Notes under the pieces: generated by a model
What the model was told of the DNA's origin: nothing
The model's database searches: none
Seen by the model: only the letters and a program-made list of their open reading frames with translations
In this document: positions 17,084-25,092 of the stretch, piece after piece
How the letters are laid out: the number at the start of each line of letters is the position of its first letter
Numbering within the stretch: the stretch's first letter is position 1
Source of the DNA: an uncultured Eisenbergiella sp.
GTDB lineage: Bacteria; Bacillota; Clostridia; Lachnospirales; Lachnospiraceae
Length of the DNA: 47,134 nucleotides
Direction of reading: 5' to 3'
NCBI GenBank assembly: GCA_947630215.1
Contig: CANRGX010000015.1
Coordinates: 1 to 47,134, forward strand
Made by a program: the position numbers and the translations under genes

Positions 17084-17115
17084 AGGCATCCGGAGAGAAT
17101 CCGGATGCCTTTTTT
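17084..17115 (+). terminator. Intrinsic terminator after rubrerythrin
   Basis: A perfect 11-bp stem (17084-17094 with 17100-17110), GAGAA loop, followed by a T-run. It may also serve the convergent ZIP gene weakly. Confidence 0.92.
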
Positions 17116-17204
17116 GGCGTTTCCCTTCTCCTCGCCCATCCGGGCCGTCTGGAGCATCCCAAAAATCTCCTCCTCATGCGTCTCCCAAAATTCCCCGGGT
17201 GCGG

Positions 17205-18005
17205 TCACCCCAACGCCACATCCAACACCATCATCACCAGAAAGCCCACCATGACGCCCAGCGTGCCGTACCGGTCGTTTCCGCCTGCCCGGCCGCCCGC
17301 CGCCTCCGGAATCAGCTCCTCTGCGATGACATAGAGCATGGCTCCGGCCGCAAAGGACAAAAGCCAGGGCATGAGCGGCCCCATGCCGCTTCCCGCCGCC
17401 GCCGCTCCGATGCCGGAGAGCGGCTCCAAAATGCCGGCTCCGGCGCTGATCAGAAAGGCCCGGCGCTTCCCCACGCCGTCCCTCCGTATGGGAATCGCCA
17501 CCGCGCTCCCCTCCGGAAAATTCTGGATACCGATCCCCAGCGCCAGCACCACCGCCGCGGCGAAGACCTGTTTTCCGCTTCCGTGCGCTGCCATCAAGAA
17601 GGAAAGACCCGTGGCCATTCCCTGCGGGATATTGTGAAACGCCACGGCCGCCAGCAGCAGCGTCGTCGACTTTTGCATCCCAAAAAACCTTCTCTGTTCC
17701 CCCACGCTGTTAAACCAGCGCAGGATGAGCCGGTCTGTTCCCAGCAGAAACAGACCGCCGGCGGCAAACCCGCCCGCGACGGGAACCCAGTCCGGCCCCG
17801 GGAAGGCTTTGGCGTCCTCCATGGCGGGGATCAGAAGCGACCAGACCAGCGCCGCCAGCATGACGCCGGCGGCCGCGCCCATCATCGACCGCTCGATCTT
17901 GGGATCCATATCCTTTTTTAGCACAAAAACAACGCAGGCCCCCAGCACCGTCATCAAAAAGGGAAAGCCGGTGCCGCAGGCCGCATAAAATACCGCATTT
18001 TCCAT
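17205..18005 (-). CDS. ZIP-family metal transporter (GufA/ZupT-like), 266 aa
   Basis: An eight-helix membrane protein for uptake of zinc or other divalent metals. The diagnostic motifs lie in the expected helices: HNIPQG (helix IV) and QNFPEG (helix V), with a further acidic ILEP motif. Length and the small, Gly/Ala-rich helices fit the bacterial GufA type. The ribosome binding site is modest (GGAAG). It is the last gene in a minus-strand series behind tRNA-Ala, with a 75-bp gap after the GH28 gene. Metal specificity is not visible. Confidence 0.9.
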   Translation of the reverse strand: MENAVFYAACGTGFPFLMTVLGACVVFVLKKDMDPKIERSMMGAAAGVMLAALVWSLLIPAMEDAKAFPGPDWVPVAGGFAAGGLFLLGTDRLILRWFNSVGEQRRFFGMQKSTTLLLAAVAFHNIPQGMATGLSFLMAAHGSGKQVFAAAVVLALGIGIQNFPEGSAVAIPIRRDGVGKRRAFLISAGAGILEPLSGIGAAAAGSGMGPLMPWLLSFAAGAMLYVIAEELIPEAAGGRAGGNDRYGTLGVMVGFLVMMVLDVALG

Positions 18006-18080
18006 ACTGGCTTCCGTTCATGACCTTTGCTTTACCATATACAAAAAGGTCCGTCCCGGAAACCGGTATCGCGAAATCTG

Positions 18081-19436
18081 TCAAAAAACTTCCTTTTCCT
18101 CCGTCAGTTCTATCCTTGCCCCGGCGCAGTCCTCCAGCATGAAAAGCCCGTTTTTTTCCATACTGTAAGGGTTCGTAAAGCGCACCCTGCCGCGGACGGT
18201 GAGCCCGTCCGCGCATCTGGCGTACAGCGCCGGTATGGCGTGCGGGTAGATGTTGCGCTCCGACGGCTGCTCATCGAAATACCCGCATGGCTGAGTGCCC
18301 TGGGGGCACATGGTGATCTGCAGATCCGCGAGGGTAACGCCGCTGACCCGGGCGGCTTGTTCGCCCGCTATGAAAATGCTGGACTCCGCTTTCATGAAAA
18401 TCTGATCAAAGGTGATATTTTGTATTTTCCCCGGATATCTGTGATCGCTGTTTCTGTAGGCAGCGTCGATAAAGATCGGCTCGCCTTTTCCCCACCATAC
18501 GGCCGGGCCGTCCACACGTATGCCGTCCGCGTATCTGCGCACGCTGCCCGTCAGATGGTGTACGTGAACATCCTCTATGACCGCGCCGTCCCGTGCCCAG
18601 ATGCCCACGCCCCGGGAACAGTCCCGGATCACGCAGTCGCTCATCAACAGGTTTCGGATATCCCCATGGGTTTCCGACCCGATCTTGAGCCCGGAATCCC
18701 GGGAATACAAAATACAATGGCTGATCACGATGTTTTCGCTGCCGCCGTAACGCGCCGCCATGGGCTTTGTACTCTTGACCACGATAGCGTCGTCCCCGGT
18801 CTGTATCAGACAGCCCGTGATGATAACATCCCGGCAGCAGTCCGGATCGATGCCGTCGTTGTTGGCGCCCCGGATATGGTTCAGAATCCGGATATCCTTT
18901 ATCCGCACATGCCGGCATCCGGCCATATGCAGCGTCCAGAAGGCAGCGTTTCTGATGGTGACGTCCCGGATCGTAAGATCCTCCACATCCTCCAAAAACG
19001 TGGTGCGGGGCCGAAACGCTGCGGCCCGCAGCGGGCACTCATGCGCGCCGCTGTCCGCATCATCGTCAAAAAACACCTTCTCTCCCTGTCCCCAGATCTC
19101 CCCTTCACCGGAAATGGTGATGTCCCGCTCGTGGCAGGCGAACAGAAAACAGCCGCCGTCCCATCCCGTGCAGGCGTTATCATCGTCAAACAGCTTTGCA
19201 AAATCCAGAATGTCTTCCAGTCTCAGGCTGCCGATCAGGACGGCTCCCTTCTCCAGATGCAGATCGATATGACTTTTCAGAATCAGCGTGCCGCTCAAAA
19301 AATGTCCTGCCGGGATCACCACCTGTCCGCCGCTGCGGGAGGCCTCGTCGATGGCCCGCTGAATGGCCTGCGCGTTATTGGTGACGCCGTCGGGAATGGC
19401 GCCAAACTCCCGGATAGAAAACCTTCCTTCCGCCAT
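18081..19436 (-). CDS. Glycoside hydrolase family 28 (polygalacturonase-like), 451 aa
   Basis: A right-handed beta-helix enzyme: N-terminal FSIREFGAIPDG signature, then repeated RDVTIRNA-type rungs. Catalytic Asp motifs are N193-D194-G-I-D197 and D215-D216 (TGDDAIVVKS); a GSETHG segment takes the place of the usual G-H-G loop. GH28 enzymes cleave galacturonan or rhamnogalacturonan oligomers. There is no signal peptide, so it probably acts on imported pectin oligosaccharides. Start 19436 (MAEGRFSIRE) has a GGAGGAG site; the 13-residue extension would overlap the upstream gene. No uptake system or other pectin gene is next to it. Confidence 0.9.
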   Translation of the reverse strand: MAEGRFSIREFGAIPDGVTNNAQAIQRAIDEASRSGGQVVIPAGHFLSGTLILKSHIDLHLEKGAVLIGSLRLEDILDFAKLFDDDNACTGWDGGCFLFACHERDITISGEGEIWGQGEKVFFDDDADSGAHECPLRAAAFRPRTTFLEDVEDLTIRDVTIRNAAFWTLHMAGCRHVRIKDIRILNHIRGANNDGIDPDCCRDVIITGCLIQTGDDAIVVKSTKPMAARYGGSENIVISHCILYSRDSGLKIGSETHGDIRNLLMSDCVIRDCSRGVGIWARDGAVIEDVHVHHLTGSVRRYADGIRVDGPAVWWGKGEPIFIDAAYRNSDHRYPGKIQNITFDQIFMKAESSIFIAGEQAARVSGVTLADLQITMCPQGTQPCGYFDEQPSERNIYPHAIPALYARCADGLTVRGRVRFTNPYSMEKNGLFMLEDCAGARIELTEEKEVF

Positions 19437-19461
19437 TGCCTTTCTCCTCCCATCGGGACGT

Positions 19462-20691
19462 TTAAGTCCGATCAATTCCCTGCCGGCGCAGATACGCTTC
19501 GATCTCCCGGCGCGAAGCCGCCACCGACCCCTGGATCATGGGGGCCTTCCCCCCGCCCCGGCCGCCAAGCGCTTCATTCAGAGCTTTGCCAAATGCCGTC
19601 ACATCTCTTTCTTTGCTGAGAATCACATACCGGTACCCCGACTCGTCGTCCCCGCAGAAGATCGCCGTAAAGCCGGTCTTATCCTGCAGACGGTCCGCCA
19701 GCTTGCGCGCCTCCGTCACAGACAGCCCCGCTTCAAACAGAACGTACGCCTTCTGTCCTGTTGGCACAGCGTCCGCCTTTTCCTCCAGCATCCGCAGCTT
19801 CAGAGCGCCGTACTCCAGCTTCAAGGCGTTTCTCTCCTCCAGCAGCTTTTCCACGGCTGCCGCCGTCTGGTCGGGCCTGACTGACAACAGGGCAGAGATT
19901 TTCGCCGCGCTGTCGGATTTCTGCGCATAATCCGCCAGCGCCTTTTCCCCTATCAGCACAGTCAGACGGATGCCGCTTTTGTAATGTTCGCTCCCGATCA
20001 CGCGGATAGGCCCGATCTCTCCCGTCCGCTTTACGTGCGTTCCGCAGCAGGCGCAGCAGTCCGCCCCTGGCACGGTCACGATGCGCACCGGGCCCTCCAG
20101 TTCTTTTTTGCTGCGGTACGCCGTCTGCGCAAGGGTCGCCTCGTCCGGATATTCCGCCCGGATCTCCACGTTCTCCATCACCTTTTCATTGGCCAGCCGC
20201 TCTGCCTCCCGGATCTGCTCTTGGGTCAGCAGCCGGGAAAAGTCCACGGTCACAAACTCCTTGCCCATGTGAAAACCGATATTGGAACAGTCGTATCTTT
20301 TACAGAGGATCCCGGAAAGGATGTGCTCTCCGGAATGCTCCCGCATATGGGTCAGACGGCGCTTCCAGTCGATCCGGCCGCGTACCGTTTCGCCCGGCTC
20401 AAGCGGGCCGTCGGTGAAATGCTCCACCCTTCCTTCCCTGTCCTGTACGTCCCATACCCGGACAAATTGCGGGGCGGTTTCCGGGTTCCGTCTGAAATCC
20501 GTCCCGCCATGCGCTGCTTCCAGCGTGCCCCAATCACAGGGCTGACCGCCGCCTTCGGGATAAAAGGCCGTCTCATCCAGAACAATCCGGTATCCGCCTT
20601 CCCCCGGACGGCAGCTTTGCACCCGCGCCGTAAATTCCGTCCGATAGGCGTCCTCCTCATACAGCCGCCGGGTTCCATAAAACAAATCCAT
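19462..20691 (-). CDS. Alanyl-tRNA editing protein with DHHA1 domain (AlaX-L type), 409 aa
   Basis: A trans-editing enzyme that hydrolyses mischarged Ser- or Gly-tRNA(Ala). It shows the AlaRS-like N-terminal beta barrel (DETAFYPEGGGQPCDWG), the zinc/catalytic motif H119-x3-H123 (REHSGEH), the C215-x3-H219 motif (CCGTHV), a coiled linker and a C-terminal DHHA1 domain (Gly-rich GGRGGGKAPMIQG). Start 20691 (MDLFYGTRRL) has GAGG 8-9 bp upstream; 13 extra residues were rejected. It lies two genes behind tRNA-Ala(GGC), its likely substrate. Confidence 0.92.
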   Translation of the reverse strand: MDLFYGTRRLYEEDAYRTEFTARVQSCRPGEGGYRIVLDETAFYPEGGGQPCDWGTLEAAHGGTDFRRNPETAPQFVRVWDVQDREGRVEHFTDGPLEPGETVRGRIDWKRRLTHMREHSGEHILSGILCKRYDCSNIGFHMGKEFVTVDFSRLLTQEQIREAERLANEKVMENVEIRAEYPDEATLAQTAYRSKKELEGPVRIVTVPGADCCACCGTHVKRTGEIGPIRVIGSEHYKSGIRLTVLIGEKALADYAQKSDSAAKISALLSVRPDQTAAAVEKLLEERNALKLEYGALKLRMLEEKADAVPTGQKAYVLFEAGLSVTEARKLADRLQDKTGFTAIFCGDDESGYRYVILSKERDVTAFGKALNEALGGRGGGKAPMIQGSVAASRREIEAYLRRQGIDRT

Positions 20692-20745
20692 TCTTTTTTC
20701 CTCTTTCTTAAACACAGCGGGGGATTCCAACTCCGCTGCCGGTTT

Positions 20746-20973
20746 TTAGTATTCCCTGCGGACTTCCTCCTGCAGAAGGCCATAGCGCTCCAGGAACTGT
20801 CTTTGATCCTCCGGCGTGCGGATACACAGAATTTCCCTGAACTGCCCCGTCCTGCGATCCTTAAATCCCGCCACCTGTTCGCCGGTACATATGCTGACGC
20901 GGATGACCGGCGTCTCTTTTTCCCGATCATATTTTTCCAAAACCGTCGTTTTGGGTTTTTTCTTCCAGAACAT
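20746..20973 (-). CDS. Small hypothetical protein, 75 aa
   Basis: Starts MFWKKKPKTT and ends LLQEEVRREY; charged, no membrane segment, one CTGEQ...CIRT stretch. I do not recognise the family. Start 20973 has AAAGGAG 7 bp upstream. A longer reading frame starting at 21153 only translates the tRNA-Ala gene and was rejected. It sits between tRNA-Ala and the AlaX editing gene, 54 bp from the latter, and is probably co-transcribed with it. Confidence 0.7.
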   Translation of the reverse strand: MFWKKKPKTTVLEKYDREKETPVIRVSICTGEQVAGFKDRRTGQFREILCIRTPEDQRQFLERYGLLQEEVRREY

Positions 20974-21002
20974 CTTCGTGCTCCTTTCTCTGCTGGGCCG
21001 CG

Positions 21003-21030
21003 GTAAAAAGAAGGGCGAACCCATCTTTGA
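21003..21030 (-). terminator. UUCG-loop terminator between tRNA-Ala and the 75-aa gene
   Basis: On the minus strand, AAAGA-T-GGG / UUCG / CCC-T-TCTTT forms an eight-pair stem with one T-T mismatch and ends in a T-run. It would end the tRNA transcript. No promoter is evident between here and the 75-aa gene, so the genes behind it may depend on read-through. Confidence 0.55.
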
Positions 21031-21070
21031 CAACTGCCGTGCCAAAAAGGTCCGCCGCTTCCGGATTCCG

Positions 21071-21143
<73 letters not shown>

Positions 21144-21172
21144 ATTGAGACAATGAAATCTGTCATGTAACT

Positions 21173-21201
21173 ACTCTACCACAAAAAATCCGGATAGGCA
21201 A
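21173..21201 (-). promoter_or_regulatory. Promoter of tRNA-Ala
   Basis: On the minus strand, TTGCCT (21196-21201), 17 bp, TAGAGT (21173-21178), about 30 bp upstream of the mature tRNA. Confidence 0.55.
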
Positions 21202-21225
21202 ATACTTTTTCAATAAAATTTCAGG

Positions 21226-21254
21226 TTGAAAGAGAAATAAACTGGGTATATAAT
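21226..21254 (+). promoter_or_regulatory. Promoter of the MFS transporter gene
   Basis: TTGAAA (21226-21231), 17 bp, TATAAT (21249-21254), about 57 bp upstream of the ATG. Confidence 0.85.
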
Positions 21255-21311
21255 TTTGATGGAATCGGGGTTTCTCATTCCTCAAAAACTATGATAAAGG
21301 AAGTATGCACT

Positions 21312-22685
21312 ATGGCAAAAGAAGAAAACGCAAAAACCTCCGGCGGCTGGAAAACCAATAAATGGTTCCGCGCCGCAATTCCCGCCCTGCTGCTGCACTG
21401 CAGCATCGGCACCGTGTACTGCTGATCCATCTTCAGCCAGGAAATTGCCGACTACATAGGATTTTCCAAAGCGGCGACGGAATGGGCCTTCAGCTTCGCC
21501 ATCTTTTTCCTGGGTATGTCCGCCGCTTTTCTTGGCAACATCGTGGAAAAAGACATCCATATGTCCTCTTTGATCGCCACCATCTGCTTTGCGCTGGGTA
21601 TGGCCGGCACCGGCTTTTTCATCTATTACGGCGGCGCGCACCGGGGCAGCGTTCTGGCCCTGGTGGGAATTTATATCTGCTACGGCTTCATCATGGGCAT
21701 CGGCCTGGGAACCGGCTACCTTTCCCCCGTCAAGACCCTGATGCTCTGGTTTGAGGATCGCAAAGGACTGGCCACCGGCCTTGCCGTGGCGGGCTTCGGC
21801 GCGGCGAAAGCCATCGCAAGCCCCATTATGCAGGCTCTCCTGGACAATCTGGGCGACGGCGGCATCTACAAAATGTTCCTGATTCTGGCCGTGGTCTATT
21901 TCATCATGATGTTTGTCGGGCATTTGCTTCTGAAAAAACCGGAAGGCTGGCACGAGCCCCAGAAAAAGGAAAAGGGCAAGGGTCTGCTGGACGTTATCAA
22001 AACCAAGCCCATTACCAATTACGTGGGCATCTGGCTGATGTTCTACATCAACATCACCTGCGGCCTGGCGCTGATCTCCCAGGAGAAAATGATCGTCAAG
22101 TGCATCGGTCTGGCAGGCGCGGCCGGTATTATTTCCACCATCTCCGCTATCTTCAACGCGGGCGGCCGTCTGGGCTTCTCCGCGTGGGCGGATACCATGA
22201 AGGATCGCAATACGGTATACAAGATGATCTTCGTGCTTTCCATTGCCTTTACGGCGCTGGTCATCCTGACCCGGGGCATTGAAAACGGCAGCGGCAATCT
22301 CCTTTTGATCATTCTGGTTCTCGGCCTGATCTTCGTGGTCAACGCCGGGTACGGCGGCGGTTTCTCCAACGTGCCCACCCTTCTGTCCGACCATTACGGC
22401 ATGGGCAATATCAGCGCCATCCACGGTCTGACGCTTTCCGCCTGGGCTTTCGCGGGTCTGACCGGCAACCAGATGGCAACCTGGATCGTCAATACCTTCG
22501 GAACGCCTGTGGAAATTGAACACGCGCTGGCGGACGGAAGCGTGGAAATGCTGACCGTCAATCCCACCGGATATCAGTCCGTCCTCTATGCCACCATCGT
22601 TCTCTACATTCTGGCTCTGGTGTTCTGCCTGGTGCTGGTGAAACCCACCGACAAGGCGCTGGAAGCGAAAAAGGCAAAGAAATAA
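21312..22685 (+). pseudogene. OFA-family MFS transporter interrupted by an in-frame TGA
   Basis: The 458-codon frame encodes a 12-helix major facilitator of the oxalate:formate antiporter group. The start MAKEENAKTSGGW...IPALLLHCSIGTVYC is followed by TGA at codon 38 (21423-21425), then SIFSQEI in the same frame, where relatives have a Trp (GSVYAWS-like). No frameshift is present and the remaining 420 codons are intact. TGG to TGA is a one-base change. Other genes here use TGG for Trp and TGA for stop, so a general recoding is unlikely. AAAGGAAG precedes the ATG; promoter and terminator are intact. It may be a recent nonsense mutation, a sequencing error, or read-through; restart at 21516 would lose the first two helices. 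Confidence 0.75.
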
Positions 22686-22705
22686 CAAAATCTTCTGAAA
22701 AGAAA

Positions 22706-22762
22706 AGGCGGTTTTGGCGCCGGGGCTTTCCTTTCAAGCCAGTGTCAAAGCCGCTTTTTTCG
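22706..22762. terminator. Bidirectional terminator between MFS gene and convergent gene
   Basis: GCGGTTTTG (22709-) pairs with CAAAGCCGC (to 22754), enclosing a smaller GGCTT/AAGCC hairpin, with T-runs on both strands. Confidence 0.75.
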
Positions 22763-22775
22763 TTTGCTTTGTTCC

Positions 22776-23522
22776 TTATTCTTTCACCCGGTAAAGGTAG
22801 GCCCGTCCCTCCTTACCGTCCCGTTCGACCACGCCCAGATAGTGCAGAATGTGCAGCACCGTTCCGGCCAGATTCCGGCGGATGTGCACCTGTCTGGCAA
22901 ACTGCGCGGCAGTAAAGGGCTCCGGAATCCCATAGGGAACCAGCTGCAGATAATCCTGGGGGCAGGTGAACTCATATTCCTCCTCCAGGGACACGGGAAT
23001 CCGGTCATACCGCGAAGAACCCCGTTTTTTGTCCCGGCTCCAGCCGTTGAGCAGCTTATATTCCTCCATATTGAGCAGGGCCAGCCGGATACGCAGGTTG
23101 GGATCCTTTAAATACCCTTTGATCTTATAGAGCTCCGGAAACGCCAAATAGGGAGTCCCCTTCAGAGGGGATTTGCGCCCCCCGGAGATCTCCCCGCTTT
23201 CTTCCTCGATCCAATATACGGTTTTGATATGGGGAATGGGATAGACGATGGTCACGGGATACTGTGGAAGAAACCGATCCAGCTTGGAGCGCATACGGTC
23301 GAAGCTGCGCGTCTGGATCTCCACAATCTCTTTCCCGGTATAGATATCGGCCACACAGTTTTCTATGGGAATCTCGTGCATCTCCTCATCGGGCGCATAA
23401 TAGTTTTTGAGCACCGCGTGCACGGTCTTTTCCGCCAGCGTACCGATGCCGATGCGCGTGCGATCCTGTCCTATGATTTTGCTTTTCGCCGCTTCAAACC
23501 GGCTCACTTCTTCCGGCGTCAT
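22776..23522 (-). CDS. PD-(D/E)XK-like protein with C-terminal winged-helix-like region, 248 aa
   Basis: Function unknown. The N-terminal half carries a nuclease-like core: E31 in a helix (GTLAEKTVHAVLKNYY), D59 in VADI, and E68-x-Q70 (IVEIQT) on the next strand, then a TIVYPI strand. This matches the layout of PD-(D/E)XK folds with Gln in the place of the usual Lys. A conserved-looking basic segment (NGWSRDKKRGSSRYDRIP) follows. The C-terminus (AAQFARQVHIRRNLAGTVLHILHYLGVVERDG) resembles a winged helix. Start 23522 (MTPEEVSRF) is supported by GGGAGG 7 bp upstream. It is paired with the XRE gene 38 bp upstream, probably as an operon. Confidence 0.7.
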   Translation of the reverse strand: MTPEEVSRFEAAKSKIIGQDRTRIGIGTLAEKTVHAVLKNYYAPDEEMHEIPIENCVADIYTGKEIVEIQTRSFDRMRSKLDRFLPQYPVTIVYPIPHIKTVYWIEEESGEISGGRKSPLKGTPYLAFPELYKIKGYLKDPNLRIRLALLNMEEYKLLNGWSRDKKRGSSRYDRIPVSLEEEYEFTCPQDYLQLVPYGIPEPFTAAQFARQVHIRRNLAGTVLHILHYLGVVERDGKEGRAYLYRVKE

Positions 23523-23560
23523 GCCCTTTCCTCCCGGTCCGGACACGCAGCGCAGAGAGC

Positions 23561-23890
23561 CTACTTCTCCAGAAGCTGTTCCAGACTGTCCATGAGATTT
23601 TCAAAATACTTCCGTTTCCTCTCCGGCATCCCCTCGTACAAATCCAGAATCGGATTGTCCTTGATATTTTTCCCGGTAAGGACATAGGTGTGATCCATAG
23701 AAAATCTCTCGCAGATCGTCATCAGCATCGTCAGGGACATGGAGGCGCGGCCGCGTTCGATGTTCTTGTAGTGAGTCAGGGAAATGTCCATGATCTCAGC
23801 CGCGTTTTCCTGCGTCAGACTCATGGACTCTCTTTTGTCCCGTATTCTCTGGCCGATCTCCACCAACTGACGGTGCGTCACCCCTATCAT
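23561..23890 (-). CDS. XRE-family helix-turn-helix regulator, 109 aa
   Basis: A small DNA-binding protein: residues about 8-65 form a Cro/CI-type HTH (IGQRIRDKRESMSLTQENAA, EIMDISLTHYKNIERGRASM), with a C-terminal helix rich in charged residues. Start 23890 (MIGVTHRQLV) has a GGAG site; a longer frame to 23983 lacks one. A TATAAT (about 23920) lies just upstream. It probably regulates itself and the PD-(D/E)XK-like gene behind it. Confidence 0.85.
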   Translation of the reverse strand: MIGVTHRQLVEIGQRIRDKRESMSLTQENAAEIMDISLTHYKNIERGRASMSLTMLMTICERFSMDHTYVLTGKNIKDNPILDLYEGMPERKRKYFENLMDSLEQLLEK

Positions 23891-24012
23891 CCCTCTCCTA
23901 TAGTCTGGTACAAATATTATACTATTGGGGAAAAATCGATACGAGCAACAATGTGTTTCCTTCTCTTTTTTAAAAGCCCGCAAAATGATATTAAGGAAAC
24001 CGGCAGTTACTT

Positions 24013-25083
24013 TTACCTATTTGAAAATATATTTTCAGTTTCTTTTGTGCATATTTTTTCCGCCAATTCTTCCATTTCCAGAAGGCGGCTTTCCACTTCT
24101 CCGTCCCGAACCAGGTACCGGCTGTTTTCGTCCGCCGTCTCTGTCGCCAGAAGATGGTTGATGTCCACCGAAAAATGAACCGGATCCATGTAATGATCCA
24201 GATCCAGGATGATGCTTTCCTCACTCTGGAAATCCAGCACCCGAACGTTTTCAAAGACCGTCAGTCTCTCCAGCGCCTCCCTCCTGGCATAAAAATATTC
24301 CTCCAGCACACCGCTCCGATAGGCGTTGTCCCACCACAGCATGGAATAGGGCGGCAGCAGGAAATAAAACCGGGTCTCCGGGTGCTCCTGTATCCGCTGT
24401 GTCAAAAGATCCAGATTGCCGTCCACCCGGGGCTTATATTCCGCTTCCGGCACGGGATCGGCCACCGTTTCCAATCTGACGTAATGACGCAGCGCCTCCT
24501 GCCGGGAAAAGGTTTTGTCCTCCCACCAGTTATAGGAAGTCCCCTCCTCGTATCCGGCCAGGTTCATGGCCAGCAGATAGGGAATATCCTCAAAGATCAC
24601 ATCCTTGTTCCAGAGATATTTTACGTCATTGAAAGGATTTTTGTCGTACAGATACAGCGGCATGGCGTCGTTTACAAAATTGACCTTCGGATCCCCGTCC
24701 AGCGCAAACAGATCCAGACTGTAAAAAACCTGCCGGATCTCATGGGTGGAAAACGCCTCATCCAGATAATAACAAAGATCCGCCGTGGTCCCGGAGCTTT
24801 TGATCGCCTTGACCGTCGTGGCCCCAAACAGCTCGTCAAACCATCGGTTATTATAGTTCTCCGCCGTTGAGGACCCGCACAGAACGCTGTCGTAGGAAAA
24901 ATTCCGGATCGTCCCGATGCACTGATATTCGGATTTTGTCACCACGGCCTTGAGTCCCGGCAGAGGGCCGTGATAATGATAAAAAGGATCGAACAGAATC
25001 ACAAAAAAGGCGCATCCGATCAGAAGCGCCGCACAAAGCACCGCAAATTGCCGCAGAAAGCGGTGAAAGCCCTTTTTCTCCAT
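24013..25083 (-). CDS. SGNH-like (AlgX/AlgJ/DltD-type) partner of the MBOAT acyltransferase, 356 aa
   Basis: One N-terminal membrane anchor (about 12-33), then an extracellular SGNH-like domain: CGSSTAENYN supplies the Ser block (about residues 69-78) and DHYMDPVHFS near residue 300 supplies the late D-x-x-H pair. Such proteins receive an acyl group from an MBOAT protein and pass it to a surface polymer. The ATG has GGGAGG 4 bp upstream and follows the MBOAT stop by 9 bp, so the two are translationally linked. The acceptor polymer (teichoic acid, peptidoglycan or exopolysaccharide) is not visible. Confidence 0.8.
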   Translation of the reverse strand: MEKKGFHRFLRQFAVLCAALLIGCAFFVILFDPFYHYHGPLPGLKAVVTKSEYQCIGTIRNFSYDSVLCGSSTAENYNNRWFDELFGATTVKAIKSSGTTADLCYYLDEAFSTHEIRQVFYSLDLFALDGDPKVNFVNDAMPLYLYDKNPFNDVKYLWNKDVIFEDIPYLLAMNLAGYEEGTSYNWWEDKTFSRQEALRHYVRLETVADPVPEAEYKPRVDGNLDLLTQRIQEHPETRFYFLLPPYSMLWWDNAYRSGVLEEYFYARREALERLTVFENVRVLDFQSEESIILDLDHYMDPVHFSVDINHLLATETADENSRYLVRDGEVESRLLEMEELAEKICTKETENIFSNR

Positions 25084-25092
25084 CGATCCTCC

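Noticed and set aside
21423-21425. TGA read as selenocysteine
   Set aside because: The family has Trp here, no SECIS-like hairpin is evident just after the codon, and the protein is a transporter without redox function.
21282-22688. 468-aa minus-strand frame opposite the MFS gene
   Set aside because: Shadow frame; the MFS frame on the plus strand has family motifs, promoter and terminator despite the TGA.
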